Shown here: one piece after another, positions 12,060 to 21,739 of the stretch
Numbering within the stretch: the first letter of the stretch is position 1
How the letters are laid out: each line of letters opens with the position of its first letter
Origin: Macrotis lagotis
Taxonomy: Eukaryota; Chordata; Mammalia; Peramelemorphia; Peramelidae
NCBI RefSeq assembly: GCF_037893015.1
Contig: NC_133658.1
Location: 173,123,579-173,187,578 of the forward strand
Length of the DNA: 64,000 nt
Direction: 5' to 3'
Made by a program: the position numbers and the translations under genes
Notes under the pieces: model-generated
The model's input: only the letters and a program-made list of their open reading frames with translations
The model's database searches: none
What the model was told of the DNA's origin: nothing

Positions 12060-12945
12060 ACAACAGTACTTTGATTTCATTTAGGAGTGGTCAATGTTGG
12101 AAGGGTTATGGAAAGAAAAACCCACTAATACACTATTGATGCACCTGTGAATTGGTCCAACTGTTAGAGAAAACTGTTTGGAATTATGTTCTGAAAGTGA
12201 ATGTATTGTGCTTACCTTTTTATCCATTTTTAGCATCTTCCATAAGGAGTCAAAAAAAAATAGAAAGTAAGGTCCCAATATTCATTTCTACCACTTTCTA
12301 AAGTGGCAAAAAAAAAAATGGAAGTAAAGTAAGTACCCATGATTTGGGGAATGGTAAAGAAAACTATGGTAAAGGAATATTACTGAACCAAAAAAAAAAA
12401 TGGCAATCATGAAACATTCAGAGAAGTCTTAGTAGAATTAAATCCAAACAAAGTTAGGAGAAACAATATACATGAGTATCACAATATAAGTGGGAAAAAA
12501 ATGCAACCACCAATGAAACAGTGCATTGTATAATTATGATACTAAATTTAGCCCTAAAAAAAGAGATAAAATATGTGCCTCCCTCTTTTCCCTGAAAAGG
12601 CAGATAACTACAGGTGTAGAACATTTTAATATTCAGATTTGGGGGAAGCTAGGTGGTACAGTGGAGCACCAGCCCTGGATTCAGGAGGACCTGAATTCAA
12701 ATCTGACCTCAGACACTTTAATAATTGCCTAGCTGTGTGACCTTGGGCAAGTCACTCTTAACCCCATTGCCTTAAATTAAAAAAAATTAGATTAAAAATA
12801 CTTTCAGATTTGCTGGATATGTTGGTTAGTTTTGCTAAAGTACTTTTTCTTTCGTTTTCATATATTACAAAGATTGACTTGCTAAGGAGGGGAGGGAGAA
12901 CATAATTGAACGTGAAGGTAATGCAAAAAATAATTTTTTAAGGAA
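12060..12945 (+). mobile_element. L1 LINE 3' end, old subfamily
   Basis: 'cactattgatgcacctgtgaattggtccaac' near 12130 and 'atttggggaatggtaaagaaaactatggta' near 12343 match the last part of L1 ORF2. The 3' UTR-like stretch runs to about 12945 ('gcttgctaaggaggggagggagaa...gaaggtaatgcaaaaaataa' near 12868-12930). It is 5'-truncated and non-coding, with a WSINE1 in its 3' UTR. Confidence 0.6.
12643..12785 (+). repeat. WSINE1-type SINE
   Basis: 'gaagctaggtggtacagtgg' ... 'tgcctagctgtgtgaccttgggcaagtcac' with an A-rich end. It interrupts the L1 3' UTR at the repeated word 'attcagattt'/'ttcagatttg' (about 12632 and 12804). Confidence 0.85.
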
Positions 12946-13509
12946 AAAGTAAGACCTTCTGGATTCAAATTCTGTCTCAGACATATACTGTGTGTGTAAC
13001 TATGAGCAAGTTAATGAGCCTCTGACTGTCTCAACTAACTCAAAGAATATAAGCTACAAAAGAGCTGTACCAATCTTTACCAATGCAGGGAATTTCCACA
13101 TAGAAAGTTCTGTACCTCAATGATGTCACAGATCTGATTAATTAAAATATTTGTTATATTGTGACCATTTTTCTGTCTGAATGTTAGTTTAGAATGATGG
13201 GATTCAGAACTAAAAGAAGCTTTAGAAAGTCTTTTAACCTCATATTAATTTCTTTATTTTCTTTTTGATGTAAAATGTATCTAGAGTCAGAGGATTTAGA
13301 TTCAAATTCGACAGACTTTTACCTAAGAATGCTGTCTTGAGTAGCATTTAACTTTTTTGATCTTACTTTCTTCATTTGTATGTAATATTGTTGTTCAATT
13401 GTTTTGGTTTTGTCTAACTGTGACCCTATAACTTTTATACAAATAAACTTTGACATCATCATCATCATCATCAACCATTACCTAAATAACCCCCTTTTTT
13501 TTTGTCCTG

Positions 13510-13960
13510 AGATAGAATGTGACTGGATCAGTTGTTTCCCTAACTTCATACATTTGCACAAGGCAGTCCTGTTTGTTTCCTTTCTATCTCTACCTCTCAG
13601 ATCCATAGCTTCCATCATTACCCCTTCCATGAAGTCTTTCCTGACTTTTGTCTTGCCACTGGACTTCAATGACTCTGAAAGTGAGAGTGAGGCTAATGAC
13701 TTATGCAACACTACCTCACAAATCCAATTCACACAGGAGACATCACCCCAAGATGTCCTTGGACCTCTTAAAGATAAACAACATCTACCTCCTATTTACT
13801 TATCTGTGTACATGTTATATCCTCCAGAATTTGTGTCCTCAACAACAGTTTCATTTTCTTATTTGTATTTAATGTATAATGTAATGTGCACAACTCCCAT
13901 TTTGTTCATAATAGTCAATGAATGTTTGTTGAATACATTTTTGCAGCCTTCTCCCACCAA
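13510..13960 (+). repeat. L2 LINE fragment interrupted by a SINE tail
   Basis: 'ccattacc...catgaagtctttcctgactttt' near 13615-13650 and the ending 'aatagtcaatgaatgtttgttgaatac' near 13910-13938 are L2-like. A 198-codon open frame here crosses L2, SINE and unrelated sequence and has no protein-like composition, so it is not called a gene. Confidence 0.55.
13655..13790 (+). repeat. RTE-tailed SINE, 3' part
   Basis: 'ccactggacttcaatgactctgaaagtgagagtgaggctaatgac' followed by 'aaatccaattcacacaggagacatcacc' and '...ctcttaaagataaacaacatc' is the tail shared by marsupial RTE elements and the SINEs they mobilise. A fuller copy is at 59252-59545. Confidence 0.7.
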
Positions 13961-15770
13961 CAAACCATCATTCTTGGTCCAATATTCTCCTCAGCATTGA
14001 CTAGATAATACAGCTTTTTACAATGGAAAGAATGCTAGTTCTGAAGCCAGAGAACATAGAATCCAATCTCACCACTATTCTTTAGTATCTATTTAAATAT
14101 GGGCAAATTATTTAAATAATCTAGACCTCAATTTCTTCAATTATAAATTGGAAAGGTTATACTGCATGATTTATAGGTTTCCCCTCTAGCTTTATATCTA
14201 TGAGCTGTGCTAATAAGTGTAAACTCATAGGACAAGGACTTGGAGAAATTAGAATCAACTACATTAAGAACTGAAAGGTTGCTTAAATATTTTATAGATA
14301 AGAAAGGAAGGGATCCCCAAAGTGGATTCCAAAAGAAATCTCTTATTAGAAAATATTTATGACTAGAAGCACAGGTATTTTGTTTCTTTACACAACTAAC
14401 CTTCATAGCTATTAGGTGGCCACTGTGCTGTTAACTGTAGAAGACAGGAGGGAAATATTGCTATCTGGGATAATTTTGTCAGTTTGTTTTTTTTTTTTAG
14501 CTTCTCTGCAAGGCTGATTGATGCTTGCTCAAATGCAGATAGTCCTGAGTGCACTGTATTAGCTCACAACCTCTCCTTGATAGGAGGTGGAATATTGGAT
14601 CCATGTGTAGGTGTGTACAATAATGTACATAATTATGGCTGTTTGAGCAGAGAAAGAACCTTTATAACCTGAGAGCATTTCAACTGTGCCCAAATGCTAC
14701 TGAAATAAACCCCAGAGAAGTGACCTCATTCCCCCTGTTTGCATCCCTTTAGAAAATGGATTGGCCTAAAGTCCAATGGGGAAACAAACTAAGATGCCTT
14801 CTTCCTTTTTGCCAGTAATGGTCCATGAACAAATACACTGAGAATTACAAATGCCCAGGCCAGAGGCAATAACTCTGCCTCATTAACACTTCAATTGGCC
14901 ACTCCACAGGAATGTTGTTGAAAGCTGTGATATACTCTGGAACAGCTGGGGCAACTCAGTGGGCATCTCCTCAGCCCTGTGAAGTAGCAGTCTGTCCTGC
15001 CTTGGTAGGTGAAGTCTGAATCACAGGCCCTGCAGGATCTGCCCTTGACCAGCAAAACAAGCAGGGATTTGTAAGGAGGACAACTTGGACTGGATAGGTT
15101 GATGCTGGGGTAATGTTGCAGTGTAAAGATAAGAGTTGCCAGGGCAACTCAAGTTATTCTTCCTGCCAAGGGACCACATGAACTGAAGGACTGATGCACA
15201 GTATATTCAGCTGATTTCAATTAGATTCAACCAACATTTAACAAGCACCTCCTAGGTATTAGGCACTGTCTCAGTCTTTAGGGGTAAAAAAAACCAATAT
15301 CAGAGAATATTACTACTCTGCCCTTCCCGGTTGGAAACATCTTTACTTAGGGAAGGAAAGGAAAGGAAGTGTGATACTTATCAAATTTATTATTATGATT
15401 ATTATTATTATTAACAATAATAATAAAAACAGCTGGCATTGATGTACTTCTTTGGAGTTTTGCAATGTGATTTATATGAACTATCTTAAAACCAAAAAAA
15501 ATTTATATTCAGTTTTTATAAATGAAGAAAACTAAAGGTTTTTAAGTTTTGCAAAACCTCCCCAGGGTCACACAGTTATAAAGTATCTGAAGCAGGATGC
15601 AAAAACCAGGTATTCTTGACTCTTAAGTTCATATTTCTATTTGTTCCTTCGTGTTATTGCATGTGTGACTGCTATTACAAACATACTTTTGCATATCTGG
15701 GAGAACCCAGGAAAGAGAAGGCATCTTATTTGGTTATTTATTTTATGATTTTAAAATTGGCAAGGGAGGG
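13961..15770. other. Single-copy sequence, no gene found
   Basis: No coding region is supported. The part at about 14490-15180 is unusually balanced in composition and repeat-free, with long non-repetitive words such as 'aacaccacaggaatgttg'-like text near 14900. It is the best candidate in this half of the window for a conserved regulatory element, but nothing in the sequence proves that. A short (ATT/ATA)n run sits at 15388-15428. Confidence 0.35.
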
Positions 15771-15772
15771 AT

Positions 15773-15915
15773 GGGGCAGCTAGGTGGCACAGTGGATAGA
15801 GCACTGACTGTGGAGTCAGGAGGACCTGAGTTCAAATGTGATTTCAGACACAATAATTACCTAGCTGTGTGACCTTGGGCAAGTCATTTAACCCCATTGT
15901 CTTGCAAAAAAATAA
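15773..15915 (+). repeat. WSINE1-type SINE, well preserved
   Basis: 'ggggcagctaggtggcacag', 'gtggagtcaggaggacctgag', 'attacctagctgtgtgaccttgg' and 'cattgtcttgcaaaaaaat' appear in order. Close to consensus, so probably younger than the MIR pieces. Confidence 0.93.
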
Positions 15916-17200
15916 ATTTGCAACGAAGCTCAGAACATCAGAATTGGGAGGGACTTTTGTACTTGATACCAGAATCCATTGTCCAACCCATATCTGATCA
16001 GAATCTCTCCTATATGCCTTATGATGGGTTATTCAGCCTTTGATAGAAGACATCTGAAGAGGAAGATCCAACCCCACCCCCCACCCCCAGTTCCTGAAAC
16101 AGCACATTCTTCTTTTGGATGGTTTTCATTGTTAGGGAAGTTTCCTTGTATTAAGATGAAATCTGTCTCTTTGTAAATTTAACCACTAATACTAACTTTG
16201 CCATCTAAGGCCTAGTAGAACAGGTCTAATTCCTTTCCTAGGTAACAACCCTTTAAAATACTGAAAGGCTTTCAAATACAACCTTTTTCTGAATTTTTTT
16301 TCACCTTAAGGGCCTGAATTTAAACTTAGACACAGATCCAATACATTTTATTCAATAAATTTTATTAAACACCTTCTCTGTACCCCATCAGCAGTAGTAG
16401 GGTTGAGGAGCTAGTATACAAAGATGAATAAAACAGAGACCCCTGACTTCAAAAAAGCTCACAAGTGAGAACAGTTGAGACATATATATGAATGACCATA
16501 GAACAAAATTCTGTTCTTGGAGGAATCTAAAATCTGCCATTTGAGGGTTTCTGGGAGGATTTTTTGGAGAATAGAACCTTGTGTATCAAGGTGGGGTACA
16601 ATGTTTGAAAAGATCTAGATGTGGTGATAAGTGGCATTTATTATGTACCCCTAATGGATAAAAGGACAACATCATGGGTTCCCAGTTTTCAGAGAAAAAA
16701 TAGTTGAAGGCTAGAAGACTATATCTTTCATCACAGAGATCTACAAATGCACACTGATCACAAGGAAGAGCAATATTAGATTAATCCTGTCCCCATGTTG
16801 TCCCAGTAATGATGGCACTGTATGATAATGTCATCTCCATATACATATAGGACAACATAAACTTGAACAATCCATTCTGGTTCATGAATGAGGTCACTGC
16901 TTCCAAGGGCAGAATCCTGCTTGCTGTATGTTAGGGAAATCTTGGTACTGGGCAGTTGTTCCATAGGGCTAGAGAACCTTGGTGATCATTGAGTAAAATA
17001 TATTAATATAAGCATATTATTATATATTCTAATAAACAATATATAATATAAACAGTATAAATAATAGTAATGAGAGAGCATTTATTACTTGGAAATTTTT
17101 ATTTTATTTTATTACTTTAACTTTCCAAAGCAATTAATCATATTTTTATTATTATTTTATTGGGTTCTTGTTATCCCAATTCTTCTGTGCGTTTATGGAT
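15916..17200. other. Unassigned sequence
   Basis: No gene or clear element. The stretch 16340-16460 ('ttcaataaattttattaaacaccttctctgtacc', '...aagatgaataaaacagag') resembles the end of an ancient LINE/SINE but is too diverged to name. 16990-17160 is almost pure A/T. Confidence 0.4.
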
Positions 17201-17204
17201 GGAC

Positions 17205-17400
17205 AGAAGGATGAATGGATGGATGGATGGAGGGATGGTTGAATGTGTGTGTATATTTTACATTCTGTCCTCCTCCATTAGATTGTAAGATCCTTGAGGG
17301 GAGGGACTGTCTTGTGCTCCTATTTATATTACCAGTGGTTAGCACAGTCCTGGCACACAGTAAAAGCTTAATAGATGTTTGTTGATTGCTAGATTAATTT
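17205..17400 (+). repeat. GGAT microsatellite and L2 3' end
   Basis: A degenerate (GGAT)n run at about 17200-17240 is followed by a good L2-type 3' end: 'ccattagattgtaagatccttgaggggaggg' and 'agcacagtcctggcacacagtaaaagcttaatagatgtttgttg'. Confidence 0.75.
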
Positions 17401-18065
17401 TTGTTGTTAATTTTTATTAATTACTAGATTAATAGAGATTAAATTAGTTGCCCAAGACCACAAAGGCAGAATCTGAAGAGGTCCAATTCTGGTGCTCTAT
17501 CCACTAGGCTGCTTAGCTGCAACTAAATCATCTTACTGCATATTTAAGGGGAAAAAAGGCCCAAGAGCAATACCAGGACTCTCTATCCCTCTCAGGTTGA
17601 GATTAAACATTTACAACTTATAATAATACAGGTCACAATGTAGAAACTGCATCATCACCCATTAGGAGTGTACTCCATGGTTTTGCTTTTAGAAGACTAC
17701 TATGGTTCACCAGTTGTTTTGAGCTTTGATCACCTTGATTTTCTTCAAGAGATGCCCTGATATTGTTCTGGACTCCCTTGTGGGTCATCTACATGGGAGA
17801 TCAGCCATGTGCTAGACTCAGGTAAAGGGCAGCCAAATCCATAAGCACTTGGAACATTGGCTCAACAGTGACAGTCCAACGCAGAGCCACATCTCACTGA
17901 GGATGATATCAGGGACAAATTGAACCACCAGGAAGCAGCTGGGGTGGGTGTAACTCCCAAAATGTTCCCTTATTTATTGCAGGGAGATAAAGCCTTTTTG
18001 AGACATGTCACCATACAAGTTGATGAGCCTGCTTAAATATAGGCATTATCCCATTGCCTTCAAAA
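17401..18065. other. Unassigned sequence
   Basis: No gene is supported. A short MIR-like end ('ttgcccaagaccacaaaggcag' near 17450) is present. The rest, including 17640-18030, is not recognised. Confidence 0.4.
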
Positions 18066-18069
18066 ACAA

Positions 18070-18415
18070 TACAGAATTTCAGCATTCTTCTAGAAATAGT
18101 TCTTTGAAGGACAGAGAGATGGTGGATACAAAAGCAAAACTAGACACATTTTTGGATAAGGCAAATGCATGGATTTGTTTTCCTTGACTGTGTTGATTTG
18201 TTTCAAGAACTATGTTTTTCTTTTTTATGGGAATGAGAGGAATGATTTAGGGATAGAGTTGACAATGTGGCTATATATACATACATACATATAACATTAT
18301 ATATGTGTATGTGTTTGAGAACAGAAGGAAATTTGTAGGGAAACAGACAGGAGGATAGTTCTGAAAATATTGCAAATTTATTAAAAAAATTTTTAAAAAA
18401 TAAATTACACATAAT
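18070..18415 (+). mobile_element. L1 LINE 3' end
   Basis: 'ggcaaatgcatggatttgttttccttgactgtgttgatttgtttcaagaactatgtttttctttttt' followed by a purine-rich stretch and an A-rich tail near 18380-18410 is the 3' UTR layout of a marsupial L1 subfamily. Only the 3' end remains. Confidence 0.55.
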
Positions 18416-18795
18416 AGAGATCACAAGTTTTAGATATAGTCAATTATTTTTTTTATATTCTACTTTGTATATGTTTTCCCTTTTTGTTTACCACATTAAG
18501 AATTTTTCAAAAATATTGAATGTAAGGAATGGCTTCTAGACATGAAATTTTGAGGGTGAGTTAAGGCATCTTGCTTTCTCTCAATCAATCAACAAGGATT
18601 TATATATACTTTGAGGGTATTTTTTTACTTTTATACATATATTATGATCCTTCTTTTCAATTCATGTGCTATCATCCTTTCCCAACAATTTCAGTGGAAT
18701 AGAGATAATATGATATGTATAGGGAATCAGGAAACCAAGGTACTAGTCCTTGTTCTGGTACTAATTCATTTTGTGACTTCAGAAAAGTCACTTCA

Positions 18796-18861
18796 TGTTA
18801 AGTTCCTGCTAGACCAGGTGATAAAAGTTTACAGTATTCCCACACACAATAGTCCCTTACA
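18796..18861 (-). repeat. 3' LTR of the CD164-bearing provirus (short form)
   Basis: Read on the minus strand it starts TGTAAGGGACTATTGTG, keeps the block 'tactgtaaacttttatcacctggt', and ends CTAGCAGGAACTTAACA. Both ends match the 5' LTR, but at 66 bp it is much shorter. The flanking 'acttca' confirms this is the true outer end. Confidence 0.85.
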
Positions 18862-18881
18862 AATCCCCTTTTTGTTTTTTG
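18862..18881 (-). other. Polypurine tract
   Basis: On the minus strand, immediately before the 3' LTR, the text is 'aaaaaacaaaaaggggatt': an A-run then GGGG, the standard layout of a retroviral plus-strand primer site. It confirms the element's orientation independently of the LTR match. Confidence 0.8.
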
Positions 18882-19284
18882 AAGTGAAATTCCTTAATTT
18901 AGTTACATAATGGATGCTACATAAGTTGTAAACAAAAGTTCAAAAATAGTCAAAACAAATGTTAATAAAAATAGCTAAACATTCAAGTCAATTAACATGT
19001 TATTAAATTTTACAAAATAATATTTCCATCATTATATTATGCATGAATCCACAGATTTATCCCAGAAGGGGGTCATGATTTGTGATATTTCCCTTACCAT
19101 AAATGTGTGATGATAGATGAGACCAAGAATATATAACATAAGTAACTGTTTGACAATTATATCATTTTAACATCAAAACAAATCAGATAGTATATCTCTT
19201 TCCCAAAAGAAATCATTAAATTATATGATACAATATCCCCAAATTCGTAGAAATACAATTTATTCTAATATAATTTCCTTCTGA

Positions 19285-19287
<3 letters not shown>

Positions 19288-19327
<40 letters not shown>
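19288..19327 (+). repeat. CA microsatellite
   Basis: About 20 CA units within the 3' part of the CD164-bearing element, probably grown after insertion or inherited from a captured 3' UTR. Confidence 0.95.
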
Positions 19328-19330
<3 letters not shown>

Positions 19331-19769
19331 GACACAGGCATAAACAACAGAAACAACTTTCTTGAAGCACATTTACCAAACTGAAATTGATACCCTGATC
19401 AGTACCAGATCTCAGAATATAGAAACATTTTCCCACCTCTCCAGGCCAGTAGAGAGATGTAAAATGTCCTATTGATGTTTAAATACACATATACACACAT
19501 ATATTTATATTTTAAGCTACTCTCTTACAGAGATATTGGCCATAAGCACAGGCTTCATTCAAAAGATGAAATCTGAATTTCCCAGTTCTAGACAAAAAGT
19601 CTTCTTCCCCCTTTTTCTTAACTAATTGACCATGAAACTTTCCAATCAATAGCCTAAGAAAAACATGGTCATTTCCCAACCCCTCCGTCCTCCCCAAACC
19701 AGGAAGAAAGCATGGGGGTCCCTTGGTTTCTAAAATAAGCTTTTTGAGACAGGTTTGAGTGTCAAAGTT

Positions 19770-20303
19770 CTAAAAAGGAAGATTTTCCTTCTCCCTCCCT
19801 ACCCCCAGAGGGTGGGAATCACAGCAGTTTGGTGCACCTGTTGTGACAACTGTGGTGACAGCTGGGATGGTGGAGACTGAAGGTGAAGGTTTACTTGGAG
19901 ATAGACTGTGAGTAAGTTCCACTAAACAATTACTTGAGTTGTTAACAATAGTACAATTTGGAATTGCTGCATTTTCTGTTGCATTTTCAGCACCATTACA
20001 AACTGTCCAATAGCATGTGACATTTTTGCTCTCCACACAAGAAGTGCAGTTAGTGTGTACTTCATGGCTTTCTGCTGCTGGAGCAAGAGTTGTGGCGTGC
20101 TTGGTTGTGGGCTGGAGAGTGGAATTCGCTGTGGCTTCTGGAGTGTAATTTGTCATAGGCATCAGGGTCAGTGGTACCAACAAGGAGTCTCTGATGTTGA
20201 CCATAGGTTTAGGGGTTTGGGCCATGCTTAGCGCACATAGTGTGACCAGACAGGCAGCGGAGGCCAAAAGGAAGGGCCAGCAGATACCCGGCATCCCATT
20301 CAT
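19770..20303 (-). CDS. CD164-like: CD164-like (endolyn) sialomucin ectodomain, intronless, inside an ERV
   Basis: An open frame of 177 residues. I chose the Met at 20303 because its context is 'caccatga' and it begins a CD164-like signal peptide (hydrophobic FLLASAACLVTLCAL, then Ala-Gln); the frame is open for 25 more codons upstream, probably former 5' UTR. After a Thr/Pro-rich first mucin segment comes a cysteine module with the order NCTSC...VTCYW..C...NC...NC, matching the CVSC...TCFWIEC...C...C module of CD164 (six cysteines are seen where human has eight). About eight Asn-X-Ser/Thr sites and a second Ser/Thr/Pro/Val-rich segment follow. The known family protein is a type I membrane sialomucin of haematopoietic and endolysosomal membranes with a conserved transmembrane segment and short tail. 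Here the frame ends after the second mucin segment with no membrane segment, so the product, if made, would be secreted. Expression is unknown. Confidence 0.68.
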   Translation of the reverse strand: MNGMPGICWPFLLASAACLVTLCALSMAQTPKPMVNIRDSLLVPLTLMPMTNYTPEATANSTLQPTTKHATTLAPAAESHEVHTNCTSCVESKNVTCYWTVCNGAENATENAAIPNCTIVNNSSNCLVELTHSLSPSKPSPSVSTIPAVTTVVTTGAPNCCDSHPLGVGREKENLPF

Positions 20304-20594
20304 GGTGCTGGTGCTCTGGCGGTGGACTGCTGCTGAGGAAGAAGCTCTGACCCAGTGGCGTTGCCTCAGAGATTCCACTTTGCTGGCTCCTCAATGCTGA
20401 ATACTTATTTGTTCCTTCTTACTTTTGCTTTCCTCCACACCTCCTTGTTCCAACTTCCTTAAAATCTGTCCCATGGTAACAGCTAACCTGTTACCTCTCC
20501 GAAGTCTTCTGCTCCAGGATGTCTCCTGGAATTTTTCCTTGCTTGCATCTGCTGGTCCTTATCCAGGACTCCAATCAGATAGCTCCACCTTCCT

Positions 20595-20613
20595 GTCCCT
20601 GTTCCAGGCATCA
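20595..20613 (-). other. Primer binding site, Lys-tRNA type
   Basis: On the minus strand, one base after the LTR's final CA, the sequence is tgatgcctggaacagggac. The known primer site for tRNA-Lys(UUU), used by MMTV and lentiviruses, is tggcgcccgaacagggac. The last ten bases agree exactly and the front differs mainly at CpG-type positions. This supports assignment to the ERV2/K group. Confidence 0.75.
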
Positions 20614-20614
20614 C

Positions 20615-20861
20615 TGTTAGGTTCCTGCTAGATTAGCTTATCCTTACCTGGGCAAACATTGAAGAGGCAGGAGACAAGGATGGAAGTTCTCCAAGTTCTC
20701 AATTTATTTACCAAAATACAAGTGCTTAAATATCCTCCCCAGTCCCTGGTCCACTCCCACTCCCATGGCACTCTCCAATCAACCATTAAAACAATTCTCT
20801 GGTGCTAGAGGACACCAGGCGATAAAAGTTTACAGTACTCTAGACGCAACAATCCCTCACA
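20615..20861 (-). repeat. 5' LTR of the CD164-bearing provirus
   Basis: A 247-bp LTR read on the minus strand. It starts TGTGAGGGATTG and ends CCTAACA, with a TATA-like 'atatttaagc', a polyadenylation signal 'aataaa' shortly after, a T/C-rich 'ccttgtctcctgcctc' block and a good splice-donor word 'caggtaagg' near the U5 end. The order is the same as in the solo LTR at 7611-7914. Confidence 0.9.
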
Positions 20862-20867
20862 ACTTCA

Positions 20868-21245
20868 TCATTCTGAACTTACAGTTCAATACAATTCAAT
20901 AATCATTTATAATCACTTGCTCTTTGAAAAGTATTGTTCTGCATGCTAAGGATGGAAAGACTAAAACAAAAACAGTAGTCCCAACCCTCAAGAAGCTTAG
21001 AGACTACTCATGCCCTCTCTGAATGTAATTGGAGATTTTAGAAAATTTATTATTGCGAATTATGATTGGACTTTTAAAATTTTTTGCTAGATCTTTGTTT
21101 TGTCTTTATGACTCTGTAATGCCTGTAGCTCTATAGTAGGTACTCAATAAATGCTTGTTGACTGATTGATTATGGATAGCCACTCCCATTTCATAGCCAG
21201 TCTTTTGAGAAGGGACGAATCCAAGTAATAAAAATATTTTGAAGC
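20868..21245. repeat. L2-type 3' end and unassigned flank
   Basis: 'tgtctttatgactctgtaatgcctgtagctctatagtaggtactcaataaatgcttgttgactgattga' (about 21100-21170) is an L2-type 3' end on the plus strand. The rest is unassigned. Confidence 0.6.
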
Positions 21246-21249
21246 TGGT

Positions 21250-21735
21250 CAGCATCTAGATTGTACAGAAGATAGAGCTCTGGGATTGGAGATAGAAAGA
21301 CCTTTGAAATTCTGCATCAGACACTTACTAGCTATGTGACCCTAAGCAAATCATTTAACTCCATCTACTTCAGTTTTCTCATTTGTAAAATGTGAATTAT
21401 AATAAGGCAGTTAGGTGGCACAGTGGACAGAGTATCAGACCGGAGACAGGAACATTCATCTTCCTAAATTCAAATCTAACCTCAGAAATTTACTGTCTGA
21501 TCTTGAGCAAGTCACTTAATCCTTGTTTCCTCAGTTTTCTCATCTGTAAAATGAGTTGAAGGAAATGAAAAATCACTCTAATATCTTTGCCACGAAATCC
21601 TAAAATGAGGTCATAAAGGGTTAGACATGACTGAAATGATTTAAAAAACTACAGCAAATCTCCCAAGGTTGTTGGGAGGATAAAATGACATGTTTGTAAA
21701 ATACTTTGCAAACCATAAAGTGCTATTATTATTAA
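21250..21735 (+). repeat. MIR-type SINE split by a MAR1 SINE
   Basis: The first half ('gatagagctctgggattggagatagaaagacc' ... 'cagttttctcatttgtaaaatgtgaattataata') ends near 21402. The second half ('ggttgttgggaggataaaatgacatgtttgtaaaatactttgcaaaccataaag') resumes near 21668. The order and orientation agree, so one SINE was cut by another. Confidence 0.8.
21405..21655 (+). repeat. MAR1-type CORE-SINE, full length
   Basis: 'ggcagttaggtggcacagtggacag' to 'agacatgactgaaatgatttaaaaaactacagcaa'. It lies between the two halves of an older MIR-type SINE. Confidence 0.88.
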
Positions 21736-21739
21736 GTGG

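Larger units (their letters stand above)
18796..20861 (-). mobile_element. Short ERV2-type provirus carrying a CD164-like host cDNA
   Basis: The element runs right to left. Its 5' LTR is 20615-20861 and its 3' LTR 18796-18861, both with TG...CA ends. A perfect 6-bp duplication 'acttca' flanks the whole (18790-18795 and 20862-20867), as expected of a betaretrovirus-like integration. Directly inside the 5' LTR is a Lys-tRNA-like primer site (20595-20613). Then come about 120 bp of leader and a short frame opening Met-Gly-Gln (from 20474), as betaretroviral matrix proteins do. From about 20400 the sequence becomes an intronless CD164-like cDNA in the same orientation. The 3' side (18881-19769) is unassigned A/T-rich DNA and ends in a polypurine tract next to the 3' LTR. 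No pol or env is recognised, so as a virus it is a broken fossil. The shared 5' parts of the two LTRs differ at very roughly one site in six by eye, suggesting tens of millions of years. Confidence 0.85.

Noticed and set aside
13404-14000. 198-codon frame as a gene
   Set aside because: It crosses L2 and RTE-tailed SINE sequence and unrelated DNA, and has no recognisable domain.
15773-15915. tRNA gene
   Set aside because: The tRNA-like promoter boxes belong to a WSINE1 with an A-rich tail; the cloverleaf is not maintained. The same applies to the other SINE heads.
19770-20303. The captured frame as porimin (TMEM123) or a viral envelope protein
   Set aside because: Porimin lacks the cysteine module seen here, and no envelope features (furin site, fusion peptide, membrane anchor) are visible. 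The cysteine order and signal peptide fit CD164 better.
19770-20378. CD164-like sequence as an ordinary L1-made processed pseudogene
   Set aside because: No poly(A) tract or long target duplication lies next to it. Instead it is inside a pair of LTRs with a primer site, polypurine tract and 6-bp duplications in the same orientation.
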